Of a stretch of DNA of 64,000 nt, positions 9,488-17,949 are shown piece after piece (positions within the stretch are counted from its first letter, which is position 1; each line of letters starts with the position of its first letter). The notes beneath the pieces were generated by a model that made no database searches, was not told where the DNA came from, and worked only from the letters and a program-made list of their open reading frames with translations. This DNA comes from Mesorhizobium sp. LNHC252B00. GTDB lineage: Bacteria; Pseudomonadota; Alphaproteobacteria; Rhizobiales; Rhizobiaceae. The DNA is taken from positions 136,859-200,858 of the forward strand of contig NZ_AYWO01000015.1 in NCBI RefSeq assembly GCF_000502955.1. Reading direction: 5' to 3'. The position numbers were made by a program, and so were the translations under genes.

Positions 9488-9621
9488 AGGTACTCTTCCC
9501 GGATACTACATGCTCGCAATTCAGATTCCCAATTCGTCGCACCTGCTGTAGTTGAGCATGTCAAACGTTGCGCCCTGCGGACGTTCCTAAAATGAATTGC
9601 GCTCGAGCCGTTGAGTTACCG

Positions 9622-10752
9622 ATGACGAGACAAGAATTTGTTCCGATGAATGATCTGAAGCGCCTGTATCAGCGCTATCGCGTCGAAATCGAGCGTGAGG
9701 TACTGAACACGCTACGTTCAGGATGGTGGCTCAATGGCGCGGTCGGCAAAAGATTTGCGGCAAATTTTTCCAGGTTCATAGGTGTCTCGGAATGCGTTCT
9801 TGTGGCCAATGGGACGGATGCGCTCGAACTCGCATTGGCCGCAGTGACCAAGCGCAACGATATGCGCGGGCGCGAGGTCATAGTCGCCGCGAATGCGGGG
9901 GGCTATGCCAGCTGCGCCTGCTGGCACAATGATCTCGTTCCGCACTATGTCGATATCGAACCGGCAAGTCAGCTCGTAGATCTTCAATCGGTGATGAAAG
10001 CAGCCAGCGCAGACACCGCTGCGATCGTCGCCACCCACCTCTACGGTGGCGTCGTCGATGTCCGCGCCATCAGGGCCGGACTTGACCAGGCTGGCCTGTC
10101 GCACATTCCGATTGTGGAGGATTGCGCACAGGCGCACGGGGCGAGAATCGGAAGCGACGTTGCGGGTTCGCTGGGCGATATCTCCACTTTCAGCTTTTAC
10201 CCAACCAAGAATCTCGGAGCAATGGGGGACGGCGGCGCCGTCCTCACCTCCGACCCAGTAACCGCTGCGCATGTACGGCAACTGCAGCAATATGGCTGGA
10301 GTTCAAAGTACTATGTCGGCGTGCCCTATGGCCGCAACTCTCGCATGGATGAAGTTCAAGCCGCGATACTGGACGTTCTGCTGGGCGATGTGGATAGCCG
10401 CAACCGTCAGCGGCGTGGCATCCTAAATCAATACAAGTCCGTTGCCGGGCGTCGATTGCAGTTCCTGGAAGGTGGCGACGGCGCTGTCGCGCACCTCGCG
10501 GTCGTGCTTTGTGACGACCGGGACACCTTCAGGACGTTCATGAAAGAGCGCGGCATCGACACCGACATTCACTACCCTGTGCTGGATTGCGACCAGGTCG
10601 GCTGGGCGGACCTACCGATGATGGGAAGCGAAAATCTCACCGTTTCGAGGGCCAGCGTCAGCCGTCTCTGCTCGGTCCCCTGCTATCCCGATATGAGGGA
10701 AGACGAGGTAGAGCAGGTCTGCCTGGCCCTCCGCGAATGGGAGACAATGTGA
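9622..10752 (+). CDS. DegT/DnrJ/EryC1/StrS sugar aminotransferase (FdtB/QdtB-like)
   Basis: This is a PLP-dependent aminotransferase of about 376 residues that installs an amino group on a keto-nucleotide sugar. The PLP-binding lysine is in FYPTKNLGAMGDGG, with AEDCAQA-like sequence IVEDCAQAHG upstream and the C-terminal IHYP motif typical of the family. The frame is open from a TTG at 9568 with further ATGs at 9592 and 9622; 9622 gives the usual N-terminal length. Just downstream is a fused acyltransferase/3,4-ketoisomerase, so the likely reaction is amination at C3 of dTDP-3-keto-6-deoxyhexose, giving dTDP-Fuc3N or dTDP-Qui3N. The assignment of the C3 position rests on that neighbour. Confidence 0.87.
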   Translation: MTRQEFVPMNDLKRLYQRYRVEIEREVLNTLRSGWWLNGAVGKRFAANFSRFIGVSECVLVANGTDALELALAAVTKRNDMRGREVIVAANAGGYASCACWHNDLVPHYVDIEPASQLVDLQSVMKAASADTAAIVATHLYGGVVDVRAIRAGLDQAGLSHIPIVEDCAQAHGARIGSDVAGSLGDISTFSFYPTKNLGAMGDGGAVLTSDPVTAAHVRQLQQYGWSSKYYVGVPYGRNSRMDEVQAAILDVLLGDVDSRNRQRRGILNQYKSVAGRRLQFLEGGDGAVAHLAVVLCDDRDTFRTFMKERGIDTDIHYPVLDCDQVGWADLPMMGSENLTVSRASVSRLCSVPCYPDMREDEVEQVCLALREWETM

Positions 10753-11687
10753 CAACACGCTCCATCGTTTTCCCGATCTATCGAAATCAGGCGAACATCA
10801 CTTCCCTTCTGCGGGCAGTCGCCGATTTCCAGTCCAGATATCAAGGCGACATCGAGTTCGTTTTCGTTGTCGATGGCTCGCCAGATGAATCCGGCCCGCT
10901 GCTGGTCAAGGAATTGAAAGGCTCGGGCTATGATTACAAGATCATCTTCCATAGCCGGAACTTTGGTTCGTTCACCGCTATTCGAACCGGGCTCGAACAT
11001 GCGTCGGGTGATCAGGTCGCGGCCATGGCCGCCGACCTGCAGGAGCCGCCTGAACTGATCGTCGAGTTCTTTTCGAAGCTGGAAAAGGATGAGGCCGACG
11101 TGGTGTTTGGGCAGCGAACCGGGCGTAGCGATCCGCCCTTGACCAAATTTCTATCAAGGGCTTTCTGGGCGGCCTACCGCAGGCTCGTCCTGCCCAGCAT
11201 GCCGAGTGGCGGGGTAGATATCTTCGCCTGCAATCGCCAGGTCCTGGAAGCAATCCTGTCAATCGAGGAGCCGAACAGCTCGCTTGTCGTGCAACTGTTC
11301 TGGGTCGGGTTCCGGCGGGAATTCGTGCCCTATCGACGGCGCGAACGAGAGCACGGAACAAGCGCCTGGGGCATGGCACGGCGATTCCGATATATGATGG
11401 ACAGCATTTTCTCGTTCTCCGACTTTCCGATCATGCTCACACTCTGGGTGGGTTTTGCGGGCTGTGTGTTAAGTCTTCTATTTGCAGTCGTTACCGTGAT
11501 TGCGCGGCTGCTTGGCAATATCGACCCTGCTGGCTATACGACACTGGTGCTGCTGATCACGGGCTTCGGTTCGGCCAGTCTTCTGGTTCAGGGGATTCTT
11601 GGTTGCTATCTCTGGCGGGCTGTTGAAAACACCAAGTCGCGCCCACTCAGGATCATCAGCCGCATCGTTGACGGAACTGCCAAATGA
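10737..11687 (+). CDS. GtrB-like polyprenyl-phosphate glycosyltransferase (GT2 with two membrane helices)
   Basis: This 316-residue protein has a GT2 domain with FVVDGSPDESG and AMAADLQEPPE (DxD-like DLQ) and two C-terminal membrane helices around residues 230-300. This is the architecture of GtrB/DPM-synthase-like enzymes, which transfer a sugar from a nucleotide donor to undecaprenyl phosphate on the cytoplasmic face. The ATG at 10737 overlaps the aminotransferase by 16 bases; a GTG at 10749 that overlaps its stop is an alternative. The stop overlaps the next start (ATGA). With the GtrA-like flippase and the GT-C protein at 12980 it completes a three-component Gtr system. The donor is inferred to be the dTDP-3-acylamino sugar made by the flanking enzymes. 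Confidence 0.85.
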   Translation: MGDNVTTRSIVFPIYRNQANITSLLRAVADFQSRYQGDIEFVFVVDGSPDESGPLLVKELKGSGYDYKIIFHSRNFGSFTAIRTGLEHASGDQVAAMAADLQEPPELIVEFFSKLEKDEADVVFGQRTGRSDPPLTKFLSRAFWAAYRRLVLPSMPSGGVDIFACNRQVLEAILSIEEPNSSLVVQLFWVGFRREFVPYRRREREHGTSAWGMARRFRYMMDSIFSFSDFPIMLTLWVGFAGCVLSLLFAVVTVIARLLGNIDPAGYTTLVLLITGFGSASLLVQGILGCYLWRAVENTKSRPLRIISRIVDGTAK

Positions 11688-12634
11688 CCGACATGCCCTT
11701 TTTCATCCATGAGCGTGGTATTTGCGAAAGCACCGATGTCGGGATCGGAACACGCATCTGGGCCTTTGCCCACGTGCTGCCTGGCGCTGTGATCGGCTCG
11801 AACTGCAACGTCTGCGATCACGTCTTCATCGAGAACGACGTGATCGTCGGCGATGACGTGACCATCAAGAGCGGTGTTCAGCTGTGGGACGGGGTACGCT
11901 TGGGTAATCGTGTGTTTGTCGGCCCGAATGCGACTTTCACCAACGATCGCTTCCCGCGCTCCAAGGAATATCCCGAGACATTTCTGCTGACGACGGTCGA
12001 GGACGGCGCGTCCATCGGCGCCAACGCGACTATCCTGCCGGGCGTTGCCATCGGCCGCCAAGCGATGGTCGGCGCCGGCGCCGTGGTGACCAAGAATGTC
12101 CCTGCCAATGCCGTTGTGATCGGAAATCCTGCCGTCATTATCGGCTACCAGACAGGTCCGCAGATTGTGCCCGCGGTTACTCAGACCTTCCCAGGCACGG
12201 TAGGCGAGAAAATGTCGCTTGGGGTCGGCGGCAGCGAACTCTGGCGGCTGCCGCATTTTGGCGATCTGCGGGGCGAACTCGCCCCGCTTGAATTCGGTTC
12301 GAATCTGCCGTTCAAACCGGCCCGGTCCTTCCTGGTTTATGGCGTGCCGTCCGACAAGGTCAGAGGTGAGCATGCGCATCGCGAGTGCCATCAATTCCTC
12401 ATCGCGGCCCATGGCCGCCTTTCGGTTGTGGTCGATGACGGCCATGATAGAAAAGAGGTTTCGTTGACCGAACCGTCGATCGGCCTCTACATGCCGCCGG
12501 GCATTTGGGGAATTCAGTATAAATTCCAGCCGGATACCGCATTGCTGGTCATGGCTTCGCATAATTACGATGCTGGCGATTACATCAGGGACTATGCGGA
12601 TTTCCTGGATATGGTCAGGCAGGATGGCCGCTGA
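11684..12634 (+). CDS. Bifunctional sugar N-acyltransferase / dTDP-4-keto-6-deoxyhexose 3,4-ketoisomerase (FdtD/WxcM-like)
   Basis: This 316-residue fusion has two parts. Residues 1 to about 160 are a left-handed beta-helix acyltransferase with hexapeptide repeats (for example GSNCNVCDHVF, GANATILPG) ending in the VIGNPA motif. Residues from about 185 are a cupin with RGEHAHRECHQFL, DDG and PPGIWG, the signature of FdtA/QdtA/WxcM ketoisomerases. The same two-domain order is known from bifunctional FdtD of dTDP-Fuc3NAc synthesis. It would isomerise dTDP-4-keto-6-deoxyglucose to the 3-keto form and N-acylate the product of the aminotransferase at 9622. The start overlaps the gtrB-like stop. Galacto versus gluco product (Fuc3N versus Qui3N) cannot be read from the sequence. 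Confidence 0.88.
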   Translation: MTDMPFFIHERGICESTDVGIGTRIWAFAHVLPGAVIGSNCNVCDHVFIENDVIVGDDVTIKSGVQLWDGVRLGNRVFVGPNATFTNDRFPRSKEYPETFLLTTVEDGASIGANATILPGVAIGRQAMVGAGAVVTKNVPANAVVIGNPAVIIGYQTGPQIVPAVTQTFPGTVGEKMSLGVGGSELWRLPHFGDLRGELAPLEFGSNLPFKPARSFLVYGVPSDKVRGEHAHRECHQFLIAAHGRLSVVVDDGHDRKEVSLTEPSIGLYMPPGIWGIQYKFQPDTALLVMASHNYDAGDYIRDYADFLDMVRQDGR

Positions 12635-13004
12635 CCGCATTGGCGGGGACGCTGTCCGGTTCCTTGTCGCCGGCGGCCTGAACACCGCCTTGACCAGCCT
12701 TGTCTACTTCGCCGGTCTCTCCGTGCTCCCTTCGACTTTGTCTTACGCGCTCGCCTGGCTGGCAGGCCTTGTACTTGTGATGGTGTTCTATCCCGATCGC
12801 GTCTTTCCCGGAGGTCGCACGGGCATCGCCGATCGGCTGGCGATCGGCGTCTCGATTGCCGTCGTGTTCGTGCTCGGACTGGCAGCTCTTAAAACGCTCG
12901 AAAGCGTGCTGCAAAACACTGCAGCTGCCTTCTTTGTCACCCTAGCCGTCACGACCGTCCTCAACTTCGTGATTTCTCGATGGATACTCCGCAGATCATG
13001 CTGA
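12624..13004 (+). CDS. GtrA-like flippase
   Basis: This 126-residue protein has four membrane segments and begins with the typical GtrA pattern DAVRFLVAGGLNTALTSLVY, followed by the short loop YPDRVF. GtrA proteins are thought to flip undecaprenyl-phosphate-linked sugars to the periplasm. The ATG at 12624 overlaps the previous gene by 11 bases; an open frame further upstream from 12570 lies inside the previous gene and is not needed. The next gene overlaps its end by 25 bases. The tight packing with the GtrB-like and GT-C-type genes supports a complete Gtr set. Confidence 0.85.
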   Translation: MAADRIGGDAVRFLVAGGLNTALTSLVYFAGLSVLPSTLSYALAWLAGLVLVMVFYPDRVFPGGRTGIADRLAIGVSIAVVFVLGLAALKTLESVLQNTAAAFFVTLAVTTVLNFVISRWILRRSC

Positions 13005-14509
13005 CGCCCTCCACCACAATACGACGTGCCATGAATCTCTTTGCGATTTTCATCGCGATGTATTTCTCCGAGTTGGCCTCCTTTCCGCTGTCAATCGATG
13101 AAGAAGTAGCAGCTTTCAGGACGGACGCGTCGATCTGGATCATTCAAGGACGCTGGGGCGCGTATCTGATCGAGAGATTCCTTATTCCTCATCCGGTCAT
13201 GCCTTTCTTGGCTCCGGCCGTCTTTGGCGCCGGTTGCGTAGCCGCCTACCTCCTCGTCATGGACGTCATCAACAAACAAGAATTCTCCATCGCGGAGTAT
13301 GCATGTTTTGCGATTTTCTGTAGCTTCCCGACCTGGTTCTTTATCGTCGAGTTCTATTCGAACATTGCGGCAATTGGTATCGGCCTGTTCGCGACCGTCC
13401 TTGCGCTTTGGCTGATCGCCAAGGAGGACGTTTCGCCCCTTAGCCCACGTTTTCTCGGCGCCGTAGCAGTCGGAGCTTTCGCAATCTCGATCTATCAGAG
13501 TTTCGCGCCGGCAATTCTGATCTTGGGCATTGCGATCTTAATTCTGCAAGAGCGGGCCGGCAGCAGCAAATCGTTGCCGAAAGACCTGCTTCGGATTGGT
13601 GTTCTGATCGCAGGTGCCCTATTGTTGTACCTCATCGGCAACGTCATTTTCAGATCCTTCGTCCCTGGTCGAAACGAATATTTCGACTCGCTTTCCCAGC
13701 CGGACTTTCTGTTTCGACACCCTGTTACCGTTATCGGGCGCGTGCTTGAGGCGATAGGCGGGATTTATGGCCTGGACCAACGTACATACGGAGTTGCATT
13801 GTGGGCAATCCCGCTTTTGTTGCTCCTGGGCGGCTGGGCACTCCTGAAGGAATTGCCCCGCACAAAATTACTGCTGACGGCAGTTGCCTTCGTTTCGTTG
13901 CTTGTTCCCTTCGCCTTTCATTTCCTTGCTGCAGGCAGCGTGCCTGTCAGAAGCCTCGTCGGGGTGCCGATTGCGGTATGGCTGTTTGCCTATGTCGCAG
14001 TGACGAGCAGAAGCCCCAGAATCCGCGGAGCCTCGGCCATCTTGCTGGCGGTGGCACTTTTCCAGATCCAGGTCGTCCAAAACTATCGTCAGGCGTCCAG
14101 TTACCTGGTTGACAAGCATGACACTCTGATGGCGGGAGCTATCTTCGACAGGCTGTCGGCAGCGCCCGGTTTTGACGCAAAGCGCCGCTATGCTTTAAGC
14201 GTGTTTGGCGCACAGCCATTTGCGACTAACTACCCGAAGCCTCCCGGTTCGACAGTCGGTTACTCCTTCTTCGAATGGGACGGAGGCAACGCATGGCGAA
14301 TCGCCTACTACATGAAATTGCTCGGCTATTCTAATTTAAGTGGTTCTAGCCAAGAACAGGTGCTTCAGACGATCGTTCATCTTTCGACCATGCCTGTCTG
14401 GCCGGCTCCCGGTAGCCTGGAGATCAAAGATGACATTGTCCTGATAAGGCTCGGTGAGACGCCTAGCTACGCAAATCAGCAAGCCCTTAAGGGGGTGGCT
14501 AGCCGTTGA
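12980..14509 (+). CDS. GtrII-family (Glucos_trans_II) membrane glycosyltransferase
   Basis: This 509-residue integral membrane protein has about eleven predicted helices. An early acidic periplasmic motif, PLSIDEEVAAF, is at about residue 37, and IQGRWGAYLIERFL follows. Both fit the GtrII/Glucos_trans_II GT-C family, in which acidic residues of the first periplasmic loop are catalytic. Such proteins are the serotype-specific third component of Gtr systems, adding a sugar from undecaprenyl phosphate to a growing O-antigen in the periplasm. The GtrA-like gene overlaps its start and the acyltransferase gene its stop. Base composition is visibly lower in GC than in the housekeeping genes, consistent with an exchanged O-antigen segment. 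Confidence 0.82.
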   Translation: MDTPQIMLTPSTTIRRAMNLFAIFIAMYFSELASFPLSIDEEVAAFRTDASIWIIQGRWGAYLIERFLIPHPVMPFLAPAVFGAGCVAAYLLVMDVINKQEFSIAEYACFAIFCSFPTWFFIVEFYSNIAAIGIGLFATVLALWLIAKEDVSPLSPRFLGAVAVGAFAISIYQSFAPAILILGIAILILQERAGSSKSLPKDLLRIGVLIAGALLLYLIGNVIFRSFVPGRNEYFDSLSQPDFLFRHPVTVIGRVLEAIGGIYGLDQRTYGVALWAIPLLLLLGGWALLKELPRTKLLLTAVAFVSLLVPFAFHFLAAGSVPVRSLVGVPIAVWLFAYVAVTSRSPRIRGASAILLAVALFQIQVVQNYRQASSYLVDKHDTLMAGAIFDRLSAAPGFDAKRRYALSVFGAQPFATNYPKPPGSTVGYSFFEWDGGNAWRIAYYMKLLGYSNLSGSSQEQVLQTIVHLSTMPVWPAPGSLEIKDDIVLIRLGETPSYANQQALKGVASR

Positions 14510-14556
14510 GTATCGCGAAGCGTCGGAAGCAAGACCGCAAGATAGTCGAGGGCAGG

Positions 14557-15699
14557 ATGAACACCGAGAGTGGGGGGACACACGTACTAAAGGATGCCTA
14601 TTCGCGAGTTGAGCTCCCGGGACTCCTGGCAATGCGCTGCTACGCGGCGATATCGATTGTCCTTGTTCATCTGATCGCACTGCCACAACTGCAGGTTCCC
14701 AGCTATCTTTGGTTCGTGCCAGCGCATTTTGGCAACGGAGTGCCGCTGTTTTACATAGTCAGCGCATTCGGCCTCTTTGTTGGGTATAGTGGAAGGATCG
14801 GCAGACGGCAGGAATTGCGAGAATTTTACCTTCGACGTTTTCTGCGCATCGCGCCGCTATTCTACTTTATGATGCTGATCTATATCCCTTTCTGCCGGGC
14901 AATGTGGGGGACGACGATCCCTCTTTCCCAGTTCGTTAGCTCGGCACTGTTCGTCTTCAACTTTGTGCCGAACCACGTCACCGGATTCGTCATGGCGTCA
15001 TGGTCGATCGGTGTCGAGATGGCGTTCTATGCAATCCTGCCGCTCCTGCTGTTTGCCATCACCGGTCTTGCTCGTTCTGTGATGTTTCTTGCTGTAGCAG
15101 TATTCTTGGCGGCCAACTGGGCGTTGGCTTTCCAAGGAACGGAGGGGGTATTAGCGCTCTTTTCTCAATTTTCTCTAATGGCTCACCTGTTCTACTTCGC
15201 GGCGGGGATAGCGGGATATTATGTTTAGTTGAGGCTTCGCCTCACTTCGCCGCAGATTGGCCGAGTAGTCTTTGCCGCCAGCCTTCTGACAATTGTCGGC
15301 CTGATCTGTTTCGCCAGCCAGATCGCTGCATTTTTTGGAACGATACTGGGGCAAAGCGGCGGCTCCGGCGTCAAAACCGCTTGGGCGGTAACATTGGCAA
15401 GCGCAGTCGTGGGGGTTTCCCTGTATCCGCAAAGATGGTTCGTGAACCCCGCCGCGAAGCTGCTCGGCAACGCCAGTTTCAGCATTTACCTCTGGCATCC
15501 CGTCGTTATCGTGATCCTGGATCGCTTGGGTCTGTACCGGGCGATCTACGCATCCTTCGATGGAGCGTCCTTGCCGTTCCTTGCCTCAGTGATAGCAACC
15601 TTTGTGGCGTTGATACCAGTGTCGTTACTGAGCTATCGGTATATCGAGCGGCCCGGCATGGGCTTGGGTGCTCGCTTCAGCCTTCTCCGGCCAGCCTGA
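14557..15699 (+). pseudogene. Acyltransferase-3 (OafA-type O-acyltransferase) split by an in-frame TAG
   Basis: The frame encodes an integral membrane O-acyltransferase: RVELPGLLAMRCYAAISIVLVHL with the family's histidine near the N terminus, the RRFLRIAPLFY segment, and a last helix followed by YIERPGMG. The reading frame stays the same throughout but is interrupted by TAG at 15226-15228, leaving a 223-residue first part and a second part (15229-15699). Together they have the usual length of about 380 residues. The start is placed at ATG 14557, which has an upstream GAGGGCAGG; a TTG at 14506 overlapping the previous stop is an alternative. The gene is either inactivated by a single base change, expressed by amber readthrough, or affected by a sequencing error. 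Confidence 0.82.
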
Positions 15700-15712
15700 T
15701 GGCTTTTGCATA

Positions 15713-15841
15713 AAGGTTGTCACTACCGCATGTTCCTCCAAGCTCAAGCAGCTCCGCCGCACCGCAACCCGCTTCGAGAAAACCGCTCGCACCTACCGAG
15801 CCGTTGTCATTCTCGCCGCAATCGTCCTATGGCTGCGATAA
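15713..15841 (+). pseudogene. Remnant of an IS5-family transposase, C-terminal end
   Basis: A short open stretch of 43 codons ending in TAA reads ...SSKLKQLRRTATRFEKTAR... and ends IVLWLR. This matches the usual C terminus of IS5-group transposases (KLKQ-RR-ATRY-KTA followed by a hydrophobic end). There is no start codon and no catalytic core, so this is a scrap left after deletion of the rest. It lies between the broken acyltransferase gene and the inversely oriented methyltransferase gene. Confidence 0.7.
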
Positions 15842-15912
15842 ATGTCCGCACGACCTAGGTGGATCTCAAGCTTTGATGGTGCATCCTCTTCTTCCGAATC
15901 GAAGGAGGCACT

Positions 15913-15951
15913 ATGGACCAGGTTCTTCACGGCAGCACCACACAAAACACC
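15913..15951 (+). pseudogene. Possible N-terminal scrap of a second insertion-sequence transposase
   Basis: A good ribosome-binding site (AAGGAGGCACT) precedes an ATG at 15913 whose first ten codons read MDQVLHGSTT. This resembles the start of transposases beginning MGQVLHG.A.TTEAVRRAIQ, assigned from memory to the IS481 group. After about ten codons the similarity stops and the frame runs into the end of the opposite-strand methyltransferase gene. The assignment is tentative because the matched segment is short. Confidence 0.4.
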
Positions 15952-16683
15952 CTAGAGGGCTTGCTTGCGCGCCAGATATACTTCCGTAAATTCGCCTATT
16001 ATGCCGTGCCCGTGATCGTGAAAACGGCACACCTCGACATCCATTCCAGACCATCGGTGGATCAGTTCCGGAAGGTCATAGCCATAGTGAAATGTCACGA
16101 GCGAACCAGCGTCGCTCACCGGATTTCCGTGATATTCCGGCTCGCCGGTATGCTGGATCGTACCATCCGGTCCATAGAGCGCACGGCGCTCACTGTCGGT
16201 CTTGCCCTTGTAGGTGGGAACGGTGAAGAGATAAGCGCCGCCAGGTTTCAGGGTCCGGACAATCTCCTTTGTCACCTGCTCCGGCATATTCACATGCTCC
16301 ATGACATCAAGTGTTACCACGAGATCGAACGTCGCATCACCAAACGTCTGCGCTTCCAGATTTTCGTTTCGGAAGCCCTTGATCGACGAGCCCAGGCGTT
16401 CTCCAGGAAAGTACTGTGATTCGACATACCCGGCACATTGGCGCTTCAACTTCGGAGAAATTCCCCGAGGGGTGGGAGACGATTCATGAATAGCGAGGTG
16501 ACGCCAATGAGGGATATATCGCGTGAGCATAAGAGCCAATGCGCGCTCACGCGGGATCGATCCACATCTGGAACAGAGCAGGTGATCGCGATACCAATCA
16601 TAGTTGGAAGCAAACTCGACATTAGCTTCACAGATCGGACAGTAACCGGCCCGACGGTAAACTGGACGAGACTCAGAATTCAT
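15952..16683 (-). CDS. Class I SAM-dependent methyltransferase with N-terminal zinc-ribbon-like cysteines
   Basis: This 243-residue protein starts with two Cys-x2-Cys pairs (CPIC near residue 15 and CSRC near residue 37). A Methyltransf_11-type fold follows, in which DLVVTLDVMEHV and LKPGGAYLFTVP are recognisable. The family is common in polysaccharide clusters and presumably methylates a sugar or a glycan end; the acceptor is unknown. It lies 9 bases after the pyruvyltransferase-like gene and is the last gene of the minus-strand unit led by rmlA. The usual glycine-rich motif I is not obvious, the region before ESQYFPGERLG being degenerate. Confidence 0.8.
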   Translation of the reverse strand: MNSESRPVYRRAGYCPICEANVEFASNYDWYRDHLLCSRCGSIPRERALALMLTRYIPHWRHLAIHESSPTPRGISPKLKRQCAGYVESQYFPGERLGSSIKGFRNENLEAQTFGDATFDLVVTLDVMEHVNMPEQVTKEIVRTLKPGGAYLFTVPTYKGKTDSERRALYGPDGTIQHTGEPEYHGNPVSDAGSLVTFHYGYDLPELIHRWSGMDVEVCRFHDHGHGIIGEFTEVYLARKQAL

Positions 16684-16692
16684 AGAGCACCC

Positions 16693-17895
16693 TTAGGATT
16701 TTCCAAAACGAAGCCGCAAAAAGGACGCAGCTCTAGTTACGACGTCGGACAACGGCGAAGCAGCACCATCTTCATGGTGCTGCTGCTCCAGCCTGTGGCT
16801 GATCCCGTTCTCGGAAAGGAACTGGGCAAAACGATCATACAGGACGGTGTACATGCGCTGAAAGGCATCATAGTCACCACCATGAAGAAGGTCTTCCACG
16901 TCTAATTGTCCTACTTTCCCAACCGGGACGTGCGGGATGCTCATAAGTTCCGCCATTTCCGTCGTCCTTGAGTCGTGGGAAATTATGGTCGCCGGAACTC
17001 CGTTGGTTAACGCGATCAGGTTTCCGTGAAAGCGCGTCCCTACCGAATAGTCAAACTTTGATATGAACGCATCCCACTCCGCCAAATCGAAGAACATTTT
17101 TGCGTTCTCTATGATATGCTTTACATAGATCGATGGATCCATGTCCATGCCCATCTGCCCGAGCACTGCCTGGGCGACCTCCAAATCATTTTCTCGCCCA
17201 TCTCTGGAAAGCAACATTTTCATTTCCGGTTCTTCGTTTTGAAGAACATACGGATATTGTTTTTGGACAGATAGCTTCAAAAGATCAGCTTCAACGCGCC
17301 GGGCAGGTTCGGGATCGGCCGAATGCAAAAATACATTGCGTGATCCGTTCACTGCAACTCTCAGCCTAGCGCCTCGTCTCGGCCTCTTTATCTTCAAGCT
17401 GCGACGCAATTTGCGAAACAGACTTGGGCATCCTACCTCTGTGACGTTTTTTATCCCAAAATCATTCATGACCTCAGCCGTAAAATGGCCACGCACGCCC
17501 ACGGTCTTGCTGCGCTCAGATACGATACGAAGGAAACGCTTACTGCCATCGGGAATATCTGTGACTTTTTTACCAATGGACGATGCTTGGGCACCGAGGC
17601 CAGCGACCACACATGGCAGTTTTGTTGGTTCAATAAAATCAGCAAGGTAGGATAAATCAAAATCTTTATAGATAAAATTTGCTGCGGAGATGGCGATGAT
17701 ATCGAAACGTTCGTTTGCCTCTTGTGGGGAATAGCCCAACCCCTGCCCGAATTCTTCAAAACGGAGCTCCTCGAATAAGGACTGCCCTATCAGAAGGTTT
17801 CCGGTGTTATATCCAATGACTTCGAATTTTTTTTCAAAGGCAATCTGCGGGTCGAGATGCGGAGCTATTGGCGCTCCGAGAAAAAGAACTCTCAC
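16693..17895 (-). CDS. Polysaccharide pyruvyl transferase family protein
   Basis: This 400-residue protein carries the C-terminal signature GTRFHGNLIALTNGVPA of the pyruvyl transferase family (PF04230), preceded by regularly spaced beta/alpha segments such as VVAGLGAQ and VGVRGHFTAEV. Members add ketal pyruvate from phosphoenolpyruvate to sugars, giving negative charge, although many members in glycan clusters have unproven roles. It lies 54 bases downstream of the large multi-module gene and upstream of a methyltransferase. The GC content is lower than in the rml genes, suggesting a different origin. Confidence 0.83.
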   Translation of the reverse strand: MRVLFLGAPIAPHLDPQIAFEKKFEVIGYNTGNLLIGQSLFEELRFEEFGQGLGYSPQEANERFDIIAISAANFIYKDFDLSYLADFIEPTKLPCVVAGLGAQASSIGKKVTDIPDGSKRFLRIVSERSKTVGVRGHFTAEVMNDFGIKNVTEVGCPSLFRKLRRSLKIKRPRRGARLRVAVNGSRNVFLHSADPEPARRVEADLLKLSVQKQYPYVLQNEEPEMKMLLSRDGRENDLEVAQAVLGQMGMDMDPSIYVKHIIENAKMFFDLAEWDAFISKFDYSVGTRFHGNLIALTNGVPATIISHDSRTTEMAELMSIPHVPVGKVGQLDVEDLLHGGDYDAFQRMYTVLYDRFAQFLSENGISHRLEQQHHEDGAASPLSDVVTRAASFLRLRFGKS

Positions 17896-17949
17896 TAAAT
17901 ACTCCTCGACGCTATACGGACATGCGATTTTCGAAGGTCGCCAGCGTCG

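Noticed and set aside
9508..9561. 8-bp inverted repeat ACATGCTC/GAGCATGT between wzt and the aminotransferase gene
   Set aside because: The 38-base spacer and short stems make a terminator or operator unconvincing.
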